Notes: generated by a model not told the origin, from the letters alone. Counted from the stretch's first letter, positions 45,879 through 57,939 are shown. The stretch is DNA of 64,000 nucleotides from Archegozetes longisetosus (GCA_018873245.2 JAEMBT020000008.1:3024001-3088000); one strand, 5' to 3'. A program made the numbers and translations.

Positions 45879-48284
45879 TCATTTTCTCAAAATTATTTGT
45901 TCGCATGATTCAAGAATTTTCCACTGAGAATTTCTTTCTAAAAATCCCAATCTTTTCCTTCTGCATTTCGAGTTATTAATCCATTGCATTTCAGTTGCCT
46001 TTCTAAACTCAAAATCATTACTATAGATTAATTTATGATATATTAGTTTAAAAATTCGAATAACATAGATATCGGCGATTGATATTACACTCCATCCCAA
46101 CCACAATCCAAATATACTTCCCATATTTGAAATGAATTGCCAAATATCTATTTGAGGATTATTTTCATAATTGCTTTGAATCGTGTTAGTCGCATCAATC
46201 CTAACAATTGTTATATTCTGATTCTTATTCAGTTTTCGTTTACTATATTTGAAATCATAAAATATTTTAAAGCAATCATCCAAACAATATTTATCACAAA
46301 ATTGATAAAACTTCTCATTATTTTCGAGGAAAATCGATTCATTGCATTTTGGTAATGAACTAAATTCATTGACATCACTTGTATTGATACCATAATAATT
46401 TGGTATACTGGTAACACAATTGAATCTTGAGAATAGATTAGAAATACATTTTCTTTTACAATCATATCCTGATTTGGGCTTTTGTCCAAAATTCCAGTTC
46501 TCCGTATAATCAAAACAGTTCAATTTATTCTTTTGTGTTATAGTTTCATAAATGACATCATAATGGAATCCTTTTGTTAATGTGATATAATTCGGTAAAC
46601 TACTTAATGTATCCAGGTCATAGGCGCTGTGAATTGTTAACAAAACATTCTTTTTCATTAGATTAAAGTTTAATTTGAAAGTTGTTTCTGTATTCAAATC
46701 ATTAATCAACGAATCATTTGTTGCAAAGTAACTGAAATAACTGAAACATTTTGTTGTTGGATATGAATTTTTGTTTATTTTGAGAACTTCATATGATGAA
46801 CAGTCTGTTATCTTGTTGTTACCTTTTGAGATGATATTACATTGGATATGTCTTGAGCTATTGTATTCTAATTTAAGATCTTCTGAACAAAAAGTGATTG
46901 CTGTTCTCATGTTGACTTTTTCATATTCGGGTAATGTTTTAATTGGAAAATTAATAAAGTTATAAAAAATGCAATATAATTGATATAAACAAAATATAAA
47001 ACAAGTTATGAAGAATATAGTATTCATGGCTTTCTTTAAATTAATCATAAAATAATGCCTTCGAATGAACTTTACTGAATAGTTTATAATGAAATTGAGG
47101 TTTATTATAGCGATTCCAAACCATAAATTAAAGATACCAGCCATTTGACAAATCAAATCAATTAATTCTGTTTTCGGTTTGTGAATGTATTCGATTTCTG
47201 GCAAAGTCTTAAAGTTAAATAAGTATTGTGATGGACCGTTATGTGCATTAGTTTTCAGTACACTATATTCCCAATAATATTCCAAGCAATTAGGTCTACA
47301 ATCTTTCAAACATTTGTCATCTTTGAATCGATTAGATTTACGAATGAATCGAGTCGATTGGTTACTTCCTTTCATTCTATTATAATCTAATGAATTGATT
47401 GTTTGATAATATCCACGTAAAGCTTCACAACTTTTAAAGCATTGCTTTTGTGATAAAGTACCGAACTTATTATCTTCAGTTGTGTTGTACTTTCTACAAT
47501 TTGTATCATAAGGTCGTCCTAATCTCTTAATTGTCGATTTCTTGAAAGTAATGTAATAGTCAAAGCCCATCAATTTGACAATCAAAGCATCATCTGATTT
47601 GTGATTCGGTTCGTTATACAAGTCGTGTACAATCAGTTTAAGTTTGTTACCAATAAAATGGGATTTTAATTTGTTATTGTAATTGTTTAGCATTATTTTT
47701 CCAAATTCGACAGAATGGAAAACTGGAGATATTATTTGTTTGTGATTCCAATCATGAGCTCCTATTCTACTGTTTATTGTAAAACATTTGGTCAAATCAC
47801 TGGTGAGTGTTTGTAATATTTTTGATATATTGTTACAATACATAACATGATATGTATGTTCATATTTGGAGAAATAAGCTGGTGCATTATAGAAAAGACA
47901 AAGTACAGATTCAGGTAAAGATATCTCAAATAATTCTAAAGGACTTAAGTTTTTTCTTGCGATACCAAAATATTTTTCATACAAATCTCTTCTTATTTCT
48001 TCTTTTTGTTGTGTTGAAAAGTTCAAATTGTCTAATGTTTGTAATTGAATTTTAATACTTGGAAATAATTTTCTGATATAATCGATTGAAATTCCTTGAA
48101 ATGGTTGAGTACATAATGAAACGGCTGGTATTTCACTGAATTTTGGTGTTTCTATTCTGACATAAACCAATGTATTATAGTTCAGATAATCCATTAAATT
48201 ATCAATACATTGATATATTGAAACAATTGTGAACATTATTAGAATAAAGTTTTTTCTCAATAAGTCAAATATATTCACTTTCAT
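45879..48284 (-). CDS. Tandem-dimer DEG/ENaC-type channel, copy B, intact
   Basis: DEG/ENaC proteins are trimeric Na+ channels whose subunits have two membrane segments and a Cys-rich outer loop. This uninterrupted 801-residue single-exon frame contains two such subunits in a row. Module 1 has a membrane segment at about 12-32, EIPAVSLCTQPF at 51-62, loop Cys including CLKDCRPNC (325-333), and a second membrane segment at about 376-401 with LWFGIAIINL. Module 2 has a membrane segment at about 418-445, TAITFCSED at 462-470, CDKYCLDDC (663-671), and a last segment with GSIFGLWLGWSVISI (722-736). The G-x-S selectivity motif is GWS in module 2 but GIA in module 1. The start at 48284 is shared in position by copies A and C. 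A conserved block lies about 120 bp upstream. Assignment rests on motifs and topology; the ligand is unknown. Confidence 0.87.
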   Translation of the reverse strand: MKVNIFDLLRKNFILIMFTIVSIYQCIDNLMDYLNYNTLVYVRIETPKFSEIPAVSLCTQPFQGISIDYIRKLFPSIKIQLQTLDNLNFSTQQKEEIRRDLYEKYFGIARKNLSPLELFEISLPESVLCLFYNAPAYFSKYEHTYHVMYCNNISKILQTLTSDLTKCFTINSRIGAHDWNHKQIISPVFHSVEFGKIMLNNYNNKLKSHFIGNKLKLIVHDLYNEPNHKSDDALIVKLMGFDYYITFKKSTIKRLGRPYDTNCRKYNTTEDNKFGTLSQKQCFKSCEALRGYYQTINSLDYNRMKGSNQSTRFIRKSNRFKDDKCLKDCRPNCLEYYWEYSVLKTNAHNGPSQYLFNFKTLPEIEYIHKPKTELIDLICQMAGIFNLWFGIAIINLNFIINYSVKFIRRHYFMINLKKAMNTIFFITCFIFCLYQLYCIFYNFINFPIKTLPEYEKVNMRTAITFCSEDLKLEYNSSRHIQCNIISKGNNKITDCSSYEVLKINKNSYPTTKCFSYFSYFATNDSLINDLNTETTFKLNFNLMKKNVLLTIHSAYDLDTLSSLPNYITLTKGFHYDVIYETITQKNKLNCFDYTENWNFGQKPKSGYDCKRKCISNLFSRFNCVTSIPNYYGINTSDVNEFSSLPKCNESIFLENNEKFYQFCDKYCLDDCFKIFYDFKYSKRKLNKNQNITIVRIDATNTIQSNYENNPQIDIWQFISNMGSIFGLWLGWSVISIADIYVIRIFKLIYHKLIYSNDFEFRKATEMQWINNSKCRRKRLGFLERNSQWKILESCEQIILRK

Positions 48285-48405
48285 TTTCCTCTTCAGATAT
48301 ATTACTTCTGAATTAAACTAGCTAAAATTTCAATTATTTGTATAAATGATCAGAATTACAGTTAACTTAAATTTTATATCTGTTGGCTTCCACGGCTACT
48401 TAAGA

Positions 48406-48440
48406 ACTTGCAATCAATTTAGTTCACTTGATATTTATGT
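48406..48440 (-). promoter_or_regulatory. Conserved upstream block of DEG/ENaC copy B
   Basis: On the gene strand it reads ATATCAAGTGAACTAAATTG, the same block as in copies A and C, about 120-155 bp before the start codon. Confidence 0.35.
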
Positions 48441-48888
48441 CAATGCTGTTTTTTGTTATTAAGTTATTATTTTGCACCCCAAAAGTATATAATAATGTAA
48501 TGAGGGCGATGTGCAATCTTATTGAAAATCTAGTAATCTATTTGATTGCTTTAATGAGAATGAAGTTTTTTTATACTATGACCTGTTTGAAAGTGTCTTT
48601 TTACGGCTAATTCTTTTAATTGCTTTCTAGGATTGCCAATATTTTAGTGTAGATGTTAAAATCATTTCTTATCAGTCTCTTCATATTAATTTATGAGAAA
48701 AAGTTGTGTAATATGAACTCAACAATCCAAATATATTACATACACTTATCTGATTAATTTGAAATGAGAAACTTATCGATTAGGTTTAAAGAGACAAAGA
48801 GATATACTATCTAAATTCAAATGTTTGACATCATACTGACTCAACTAAAGTTATGAATCAGTCGGATTAAGTGCTTTATTTCAAAATA
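48441..48888. other. Upstream spacer of DEG/ENaC copy B
   Basis: A+T-rich sequence partly similar to the upstream regions of the other channel copies (for example near 56,160 and 56,640-56,830). No other feature. Confidence 0.35.
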
Positions 48889-49452
48889 CCATATTTTCAC
48901 GACTATTAGCTACGGCTATTAGCTATTAGCTAAAGAAAAAAGTGAAAGTTTTGAAAATCTAAAGAGCGCGGCTTACACATCAGGTGCGGCTTATATTTGA
49001 AATTTTCTACTTTGAAATAAAAATTTTAGACTATTATATTATCACAAGTTCTGTTAGTTCTTCACTTTGTTTATAGAGCAAACTAAATTGTAAATAGCTT
49101 TTATTAAAAGCCATCAAATTCCTCGCTAGCCCCGATATCAAACCCATCTAGGATATGGCCATAATATACCAAATTAGGACCCAATTATTCTTTTAACTAC
49201 TTTCACTAAAATCACTATCGACGTCAAATTTACTTGAAACACCAGAACTGTGTCTATCATTTGAACAATAACCAATTAAATAACAAACTAGTAAAGAAGA
49301 ATTCATTAAAAAAAATAAAAGGATCTTAAATATATAAAAAATCAAACACATATTCTTTGTTGTTTTAATAATAGGTATAAAAATACTATTTAAAAATTCA
49401 AGTATGAGATGCGACTTATACAGGGATATAACCTATAATCGCGAAAATAGGG
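48889..49452. mobile_element. Pogo/Tigger-like MITE (564 bp)
   Basis: Ends CCATATTTTCACGACTAT and, as complement, CCCTATTTTCGCGATTAT, both flanked by TA (48887-48888 and 49453-49454). Sub-terminal GTGCGGCTTATA on the left and its counterpart GATGCGACTTATAC on the right recall pogo/Tigger family ends. No transposase. Confidence 0.75.
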
Positions 49453-49959
49453 TACTTTATTTATATTGAGATTTAAAAATAAGAGTTAATAGCCAGTGTA
49501 TCATCTGTTTGCAGTTTATATGATACAGTATAACGCGAATTCGGGAAGGATATGAACAGAGCCAATTGTCAAATAGTTCAGTACGTCTTTATAAACTTTG
49601 CAAAACTTCTTAAACGTCAATTCTTAGTTCATTCGGGATATTTATTTGGATCTTATTCTTCTAATATTTTAGACTCGACTTTATTAATGATAAAGTTCAG
49701 TCGAAAACCAATTATAACTGGATTCATATCTATCGTATACCATAAAGCGTTCTTATTATATTCTATGAAAATGTGGTCGTTCATAATTATTACTTCATTT
49801 CATATTAACATCAATATAAATAAAGTATAAGTTGGTATGCACGAGCCATTTGAGTGTTATTTGTAGTTTTCTCTGTACTCCCGTCTAAAACATTTTTACC
49901 ATTCCCCTATTTTGAATAATCAGATATGCTATTTTTCAAGTAATTTCTATCACCAAATT
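49453..49959. other. A+T-rich spacer
   Basis: The 92-codon frame at 49552-49830 has no recognisable motif and is not called. Nothing else seen. Confidence 0.35.
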
Positions 49960-50480
49960 TTTGAGAATTAGAATAAATTCGATCGATTTGTCGCACTCTT
50001 TCAATCCTTTATAATCTCATAAATTGACAGATTTGTGCTTTTCGCATAAAGCTTCACATCTTTTGAAAAAGTTTTGTGATGAAATAAGATTTTTGTCTTC
50101 GATTGTTCAATAATTTATTGTCTGCAATTTGTATCATGAGGTAGTTCCAATCTTTTCAGTTAATTTGTTGAAAGTGATGTCATGGCTGTGACCCATTAAT
50201 TTAACATTCGATACATTATCTGATTTTGGATTTGATTCTTTCTACAAGTCATCGATCTTTAGTTTAAATTCGTGTTCAGTAAAATGATATTTGAATTCTT
50301 TCATACTAAGAATCGATATGATTTCAAAATCAACTGATAGAAAAACTGGAGACTTGATTGGTTTGTGATACGAATGATGTGGTCCTATTCTATTGTCTAT
50401 CATAAAGCATTTGCTCAAATTATTTTTCCTTATAAGCTTTGCAATACATTTGATACATTAATATTATGCAAGACAGTATC
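49960..50480 (-). pseudogene. DEG/ENaC family fragment (copy E, first-module part)
   Basis: Decayed minus-strand sequence matching the part of module 1 between roughly residues 155 and 325 of copy B. It includes the stretches equivalent to ISPVFHSVEF and QKQCFKSCEA. Frames are broken many times. Much older than copies A-C. Confidence 0.7.
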
Positions 50481-50625
50481 ATTTATCAAATCAAACTTAT
50501 GGCAAATGTTTAACATATAAATTTTTAGAATGAGTTACCGATTCATTCAAATTTTATCCGCTCATTGAACTCTTATTTTCCTAAATGAAATTACACTATA
50601 ACTGAATATAATTTGACTTAGTGTA

Positions 50626-52205
50626 CAGTCGTCGACACAACTGAGTGCTTAGATTTTTGATGATTTTCAACACCTAAATATTAACGAACTTTAGATGGAA
50701 TCATTTTGGTATGTACCTATAGTTTCAACCAACCTTTTGTGAAAACAGTACCATCCTGCTCCATTAGGCCTGTCCATAAATAACCTTATTTCACACAGAA
50801 GTAATCAATGGAAATTTTTGAATTCTAATGGCTGGAATCAAAAATACTCAAAAAATGATCGAATAAGTGAACTTTTGTTTTGTCGGAAATTTCTTGATTT
50901 CAAAGCTATAGTGCATCAAACTTGAAAATAAATTTTCAATTGACCGTAACTTTACTATTAAGAGTCCAAATAACTTGATATTAGTATCAAATGACAACTT
51001 TGAAAAGTTCTTTCTATATAAATCGTTTAGAGTTTATTTTTGAATGCTATTTTGAATAAAATCGCGAACATTGATTTCGGAGATTATTTCTGAGTGAAAT
51101 GAGTAATTTTTTGCGTTAAAAATAGATAGTCTTTTGTAGTATTAAAGGACTGAATTTTTTTCTACTCTTAAAAGATTAATTCATCATAGGAAACAACATG
51201 TAATAAAGATATATAGAAAGAACTTTTCAAGAGCTTTCATTTGACACTAATATCAAGCTATTTGGACTCTTAATAGTAAAGTTATGATCAATTGAAAATT
51301 TGTGATTTTCGAGTTTGATGCACTAGAGTGTTATGCAGATATGAATTCTCTGGTTTTAAATTAGTTTTTCATTCTTTCGAAATAGTTTGTCAAACAGTTA
51401 TCTTAAAAATGCTTCATATTTTATGCAATGCTTTACTAACGCTTTCAAGGTTATCATTGTGTTAACGTTTGCTATGAAATACGGTTAATATTTTAAAAGA
51501 ATAAGAATTCAGATTTATTTTGTTTGTATAAGATATGTTTAAAACTTGTAAAGAGGAAGAGTCATTGGATGGAGGCCTCGAGGAGAGGACCTGATTATGC
51601 CTCTGAGCGAAAGTGGAAAAGTGTTAAAAGAAGTAAAAATCTTTTAAAGTGTGAAAACCTTTAAATATGTTTGCAATATTTTTATGTATCAAACAAAATA
51701 TTGAAATCACGTCTAAATCTTGTGCTGTATTCCTTTTATGTATTTTTATTTAAAAATATTTTAAATACTTATAATTTTTTAAGAAAATAAAAGATTGTAA
51801 TCAAACAAAGATTAATATTACTAAGTATTTAATAGAATTTTTGTTACAGAATTTTGGAACTGGTTAATTTTAGTCCCCAGTTATGCGTTTAGGCTTATGA
51901 GTTCGAACCAGAATGGCATAACAATAGCTTTGAAATCGAGAAATTTCCGACAAAAAAAAAATACACGTACTCGATCATTTTTTGAGTAGTTTTGATTCCA
52001 GCCATTAGAATTCAAAATTTTGCATTGATTACTTCTGTGTGAAATAACGTTATTTATGGACAGATCTAATGAGGTAAGATGATACGGTTTTCATAGGAGG
52101 TTGTTGGAACTATAGGTACTTACCAATAAAATTTTCATCAAAGTTCGTTGATGTTTAAGTGTTGAAAATCATCAAAAACCAAATACTCAATTTTGTCAAT
52201 GACTG
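50626..52205. mobile_element. Large foldback element with Tc1-like ends, split by a MITE
   Basis: The left arm (50626-51020) is the complement of the right arm (51209-52205, less the insert). Outer ends read CAGTCGTCGACACAACTGAG and, as complement, CAGTCATTGACAAAATTGAG. TA precedes the left end; the right flank is degraded. The arms are about 400 bp each and the loop about 190 bp. No coding frame. A transcript would fold into a long hairpin. Confidence 0.8.
51326..51924. mobile_element. MITE (599 bp) nested in the foldback element
   Basis: Splits the right arm exactly at a TA that is duplicated (51324-51325 and 51925-51926), as shown by comparison with the unbroken left arm. Its ends begin GAGTGTTATGC and, as complement, TTGTTATGCCATTCTGG. 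Non-coding. Confidence 0.8.
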
Positions 52206-53740
52206 TGCAACCGGAAGGGATTCATAATCTGACACTTTCCTTGAATTGGCTCGGACCTTATCCCACGTTCTTTAGACAACACTGAAATTAACCTTCAAAA
52301 CACGGAATTTGATCCTATTTTCAATCTTATCCAAATTTTCGCTTCCCAATCATTTATGCATTAACCTACCAGTATATATGAATCAATCAGGTGGATACAT
52401 TGAGTTTTCAGCACATTTTTCATATACAACTTTGTCTTTGTGGTCAACTTTCTTTTCAATAATTTAATTTATTCTCAATTAATTCTTTTCAAGAATGTAG
52501 ATTATAAAGCCATACGACCCAGTCAACAAAAGCTTCATGTGCAGAAACCGTTGTGTAATTGAATGTTAAGTTCAACAGTAATAGTTTATTAACAAACGTA
52601 TATATGAATTATTGGTCTTTATTTTAATAAATTTTTGTGCATTTTGCTGATAGAAATGAATGTTTCTTGATAAGTTCAGAATTATTCTAGAATTTTTAAT
52701 GTAAAGAGAAGAAGATTTGTTAAAATTGTCAAGCAGTAGATCAAAATATTCATATCTATTCTTGATCTTAGCCCAAAAATTTATGATGATCTTTAGACTT
52801 TCAATGATCTAGAATAAGTTAGCACGAAATAATACTCTTGTCGTTTACTTTATTTGCTAATGCAAAGGTTTTGCAATCTTTTTTATTCATTTTTGTGTTT
52901 TATTCTTATTCATAAGAAATCTATGAACAGTTCGGTTTTTGTTTTGAGTTATATGATGTTCTTAAATCATTTAAACAGAATACATTCAACACTATACTCA
53001 CTTCTGTACAAACCAATACTGGGCTACAAATGACGATCAATATTCTCGAGCTAAAGACATATCAATTGAATTCATAGTCTTATAATAAAATAATGAAATC
53101 ATTTTTATTTAGTAATGAGCGGAAAAACTATATGACTATCATTTTATTGTAAAATCAAATAATGAGAAATTTTCATTAACAATACAGTCTATAATTAAAT
53201 TTAGTCGACATAAAAGTTAGAATAATAACAATTCTAAATGTAAACATAGTGAATACAATTATAATGAATTATTAAGTTTTATATTGATAAACAATTAGTA
53301 GAGGCACAGACTTAAAATAATGAACCACTACTAGAAAAATTAAGTTTGATGTCTTCATTTCTGTGATGCACATCAATTTCAACTTCGTTTTTCTTTCTTT
53401 CTGATTATTATTCTCTCTTTTGGTTAAGACAATGAAGAGTTGAGTCGCATATTAAATGAGTTATTATAAGATATGAATACTTACATTAAAGGTGGAGCAC
53501 TTTTCGATCATATACATAATTATAAATTAATTATTTAATTTTTGCAACAATTTTCATAATTATATAGATTTCAACTTTTATAGTGAGAACAATAAATTAA
53601 AAATTAACAGAAGATAAATTATCAAAAGTTTAATAAATAACCGAAGTGATTATTCAAGCGGCAATTATCCCCTAAATAATGGGTTAGTTAATGCAGAGCT
53701 GTTAATGAAATAAACTAATATCTCAAAATTATTGATTCAC
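52206..53740. other. A+T-rich spacer downstream of DEG/ENaC copy C
   Basis: At about 52,980-53,140 it resembles the downstream region of copy A (23,520-23,640). No gene recognised. Confidence 0.35.
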
Positions 53741-55966
53741 ATGATTCAAATGTATTTTCCATTGAGAATTTCTTTCTAAAAATCCTAATCTTTGTCCTTT
53801 GTAATTCAAGCCATTAATCCATTGCACTTCAGTTGCTTTTCTAAACTCTAAGCCATTACTATTAATAAGTTTACGATATGTTAGTTTTAAAATCGAGTAA
53901 CATTGAGGTCAGCGACTGATATTACACTCCATCCTCCGAATAATTTCCCATGTTAGATATGAATTCCCAAACACAATTCCGAATATTATTTCCCATGTTA
54001 GATATCGATTTTAAAGCATCGTCCCAAAACAAAATTCAAAAATTTTATTTACGAGGATTATGAACTAATCACTTGTATTGATACCATAATAACACCAATA
54101 AAACTGAATCTTGGAGAATAGATTAGGAATACATTTTCTTTTACAATCAAATCTTGATTTAGGATTATATTCAGAATTCCAGTTATTCGTATAATCAAAA
54201 CAATTCAATTTATTCTTTTGTGTTATAGTTTCATAAATGACATCATAATGAAATCCTTTTGTTAACGTGATATAATTCGGTAAATCACTTAATGTCTCCA
54301 GGTCATGGGCACTGTGAATTGTTAACAAAACATTCTTTTTCATTAGATTAAATTTTAATTTGAAAGTTGTTTCTGTATTCAAATCATTAATCAACGAATT
54401 ATTCGTATAGTAACTGAAATAACTAAGACATTTTGTTGTTGGATATGAATTTTTGTTTATTTTGAGAGCTTCATATGATGAACAGTCTGTTATCTTGTTG
54501 TTACCTTTGGAGATGATATTACATTGGATATATCTTGAGCTATTGTATTCTAATTTAAGATCTTCTGAACAAAATGTGATTGCCGTTCTCATGTTGACTT
54601 TTTCATATTCGGGTAATGTTTTAATAGGAAAATTAATAAAGTTATAAAAAATGCAATATAATTGATATAAACAAAACAGAAAACAAGTTATGGAAAATAT
54701 AGTATTCATGGCTTTCCTCAAATTAATCACAATGTAATGTCTTCGAATGAACTTTACTGAATAGTTTGTTATGAAATTGAGGTTTATTATAGCGATTCCA
54801 AACCATAAATTAAAGATACCAGCCATTTGACAAATCAAATCAATTAATTCTGTTTTCGGTTTGTGAATGTATTCGATTTCTGGCAAAGTCTTAAAGTTAA
54901 ATAAGTATTGTGATGGATCGTTATGTGCATTAGTTTTCAGTACACTATATTCCCAATAATATTCCAAGCAATTAGGTCTACAATCTTTCAAACATTTGTC
55001 ATCTTTGAATTGATTAGATTTACGAATGAATCGAGTCGATTGGTCACTTCCTTTCATTCTATTATAATCTAATGAATTGATTGTTTGATAATATCCACGT
55101 AAAGCTTCACAACTTTTAAAACATTGCTTTTGTGATAAAGTACCGAACTTATTATCTTCAGTTGTGTTGTACTTTCTACAATTTGTATCATAAGGTCGTC
55201 CTAATCTCTTAATTGTCGATTTCTTGAAAGTAATGTAATAGTCAAAGCCCATCAATTTGACAATCAAAGCATCATCTGATTTGTGATTCGGTTCGTTATA
55301 CAAGTCGTGTACAATCAGTTTAAGTTTGTTACCAATAAAATGGGATTTTAATTTGTTATTGTAATTGTTTAGCATTATTTTTCCAAATTCGACAGAATGG
55401 AAAACTGGAGATATTATTTGTTTGTGATTCCAATCATGAGCTCCTATTCTACTGTTTATTGTAAAACATTTGGTCAAATCACTGGTGAGTGTTTGTAATA
55501 TTTTTGATATATTGTTACAATACATAACCTGATATGTATGTTCATATTTGGAGAAATAAGCTGGTGCATTATAGAAAAGACAAAGTACAGATTCAGGTAA
55601 AGATATCTCAAATAATTCTAAAGGACTTAAGTTTTTTCTTGCGATACCAAAATATTTTTCATACAAATCTCTTCTTATTTCTTCTTTTTGTTGTGTTGAA
55701 ATATTCAAATTGTCTAATGTTTGTAATTGAATTTTAATATTTGGAAATAATTTTCTGATATAACCGATTGAAATTCCTTGAAATGGTTGAGTACATAATG
55801 AAACGGCTGGTATTTCACTGAATTTTGGTGTTTCTATTCTGACATAAACCATTGTTTTATAATTTAGATAATTGATTAATTTTTCACTGCATTGGTGTAT
55901 CGAAACAATTATGAACATTATTAGAATAAAGTTTTTTCTCAATAATTCAAATATCTTTGCTTTCAT
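53741..55966 (-). pseudogene. Tandem-dimer DEG/ENaC channel gene, copy C, 3' part scrambled
   Basis: The frame is open for 633 residues from the ATG at 55966 to 54065. It contains all of module 1 and the first half of module 2, nearly identical to copy B. After SKIQFYWCYYGINTSD it stops. Downstream, 53,741-54,060, only pieces of the C-terminal part remain: the cytoplasmic tail is recognisable, but most of the second module's distal loop is deleted and a short stretch around CCCATGTTAGATAT is duplicated. The last membrane segment is lost, so a translated product would have three membrane segments. Probably a pseudogene. Confidence 0.85.
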
Positions 55967-56099
55967 TTTCTACTCCTAAGATATTACTTCTGAATGAAAC
56001 TAATTTTTGTAAAGCAGTATATTAAATTGCCATCATTAACTATCAAAATCTCAATTAAATTGTTCTTATGACTATTCACTTCAACGGCTACCTAAAAAC

Positions 56100-56134
56100 T
56101 TGCTATCAATTTAGTTCACTTTATATCTATATCA
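56100..56134 (-). promoter_or_regulatory. Conserved upstream block of DEG/ENaC copy C
   Basis: On the gene strand GATATAAAGTGAACTAAATT, the most TATA-like of the three versions, about 135-165 bp before the start codon. Confidence 0.35.
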
Positions 56135-56270
56135 TCTCTATTTTTGTTATTAAATCTTTTTGTACCCCAAAAGTAAATATTAATGTATTGTAAGTTCAAT
56201 CTAATCAAAAATCTAGAAAATAATTTCAATTCTATTTGAATTCAAACGACAAATGTGCTTTTAATGTTTA

Positions 56271-56434
56271 CTTTTGTTACAAAATAGATTTTAATGAATA
56301 TTATTGTATGAGAAATATTTTAATTAAGTATGTTTATTAGAATATATATATATATATTTTTTAATACACATACTTAACTAAAGTATTTTTCATACAATAA
56401 TATTCATTAAAATCTATTTTGTAACAACAAAAGT
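56271..56434. repeat. Hairpin-forming inverted repeat, arms about 65 bp
   Basis: The sequence from CTTTTGTTACAAAATAGATT (56271) is repeated in inverse from 56369 to 56434 with very few differences, around an (AT)n centre. The left arm resembles the region upstream of copy A near 27,030, so the inversion was made in place from local sequence. Confidence 0.85.
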
Positions 56435-56831
56435 ACTGTTACCATGTCAACCTCCTTTTGGTTGGCATAAAGTTTTTGTCAATTTGATTTATAACTTCTT
56501 CGATCACCATAACTTGACTTAAGTTTCTTAATATCTGATTTATTAATGTGTGCTTGTAAACTTTCCTCATCAACGAATCACTTCTCGTTGCTATCGAGAA
56601 TTTCTAACATCTTTAGTATAAATATAAAAATTGTTTACTATCAGTCTTTTCATATTAATTCAAAAGAGAAACTCGTGTAATAAGAAATCGTTAATCCAAA
56701 CATTTTACATACATTAATTTGAATTGACAAACACTATTGATTAGATTTAATGAGAAAAGTGATACACTGTTCAGGTTAAAATGTTTGATATCATTTTGAC
56801 TTAACTAAAGTTATTAACCAATCAGATTATA

Positions 56832-56841
56832 TAAAATCGTT

Positions 56842-56884
<43 letters not shown>

Positions 56885-56993
56885 TAAATAATGTACTATC
56901 AAAAGGCTCTAACATTCAGGTCAATGTTTATATACAATGTTTATAACTATGTTACAAATTTTAGTGCTTTGAAATATGAACCTAATATATTGT

Positions 56994-57052
<59 letters not shown>

Positions 57053-57108
57053 TCTTTCTTTCTTTCTTTTGCTTTCTTTCTTTCTTGCACACACAAACGA
57101 TTTCATTC
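56832..57108. repeat. Inverted microsatellite pair: (GT)n(GA)n and (CT)n with CACACA
   Basis: AAATCGTTTGTGTGTGTG...GAGAGA at 56832-56886 is mirrored by CTCTCT...TTTCTTTC..CACACACAAACGATTT ending at 57108. The intervening 105 bp are ordinary. The encoded Arg/Glu repeat frame is not a gene. Confidence 0.8.
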
Positions 57109-57185
57109 CGAAATAGAGTAACTTTTCTGTTCTCAATTGAGAATTAAGTGAATGAAGACTGAATCTCTATTTCATATAAAAACAA

Positions 57186-57697
57186 ATATATTACTTTGGC
57201 CAATAGATTTTGCGCCCTCAGGTATCTACCGATAATATTGTATGATTAGAGATAAAAGCATAAACTGCAATCAAATGGAGGCTCAAGTTCTAAGTTTCGC
57301 GAACTTTCGTCAATATTTAGTAGCTTAGTTAAAAGTTTAAAAAACTATCTTTAAACACCTTAAATATATGGATCTTAATCGAGAACAAATTCGGGCAAAG
57401 ATTTTTTTATGATAGAAAAGGAGGCTAAAAAGGAAGCTAAAATGCCATAAATTCCTTCCTTTCTAATCATAAGAAATCTTTGCCGAATTTGTTCTCTCTT
57501 AAGATCCATATATCTAGGGTGATTAATGATACTTGATTTTTTAAAACTTCCAGTTAAGGTACTAAATAGAGACGAAAGTTCATGAAATTCTGAACTTGAT
57601 CCTCCATTTGATTGTAGTTTATGCTTTTGTCTCCAACTATACAATATCACCGGTAGATACCTTGACGCGCAAAATTTATAGACCAAAATATATCTAG
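57186..57697. repeat. Inverted repeat with arms of about 240 bp and a loop of about 25 bp
   Basis: The left arm 57186-57424 and right arm 57452-57697 are complements with scattered changes. The minus strand of the right arm and loop is open for 103 codons (57375-57686; RYMDLKREQIRQRFLMIRKE), and the left arm read on the plus strand gives the related YMDLNREQIR with stops. The repeat may therefore derive from coding sequence; I do not recognise it. Confidence 0.85.
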
Positions 57698-57939
57698 CTC
57701 TTCAGTCAACTATAAATAATAGTTACTACATTCAATAGAGTTCGTTTTTATGGGATTCATGACAAAGAGTATTAGAATTATCTTCTATTGAATTCGAATA
57801 TTCATCAACATGGAATAACGTTTTAAATGCAATTCATTCCCAGACTAGACATTGATTACTGTCATTTTTTGATTTTTTCATTTACTGATTTTTGTAGATT
57901 AAGTAGTTTGCAGTTACAATTTCTATCTAAAATACTTGC
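57698..57939. other. Short A+T-rich spacer
   Basis: Nothing recognised. Confidence 0.35.

Noticed and set aside
56921-57136. Arg/Glu/Lys repeat protein
   Set aside because: It is the translation of (CT)n and CTTT microsatellites.
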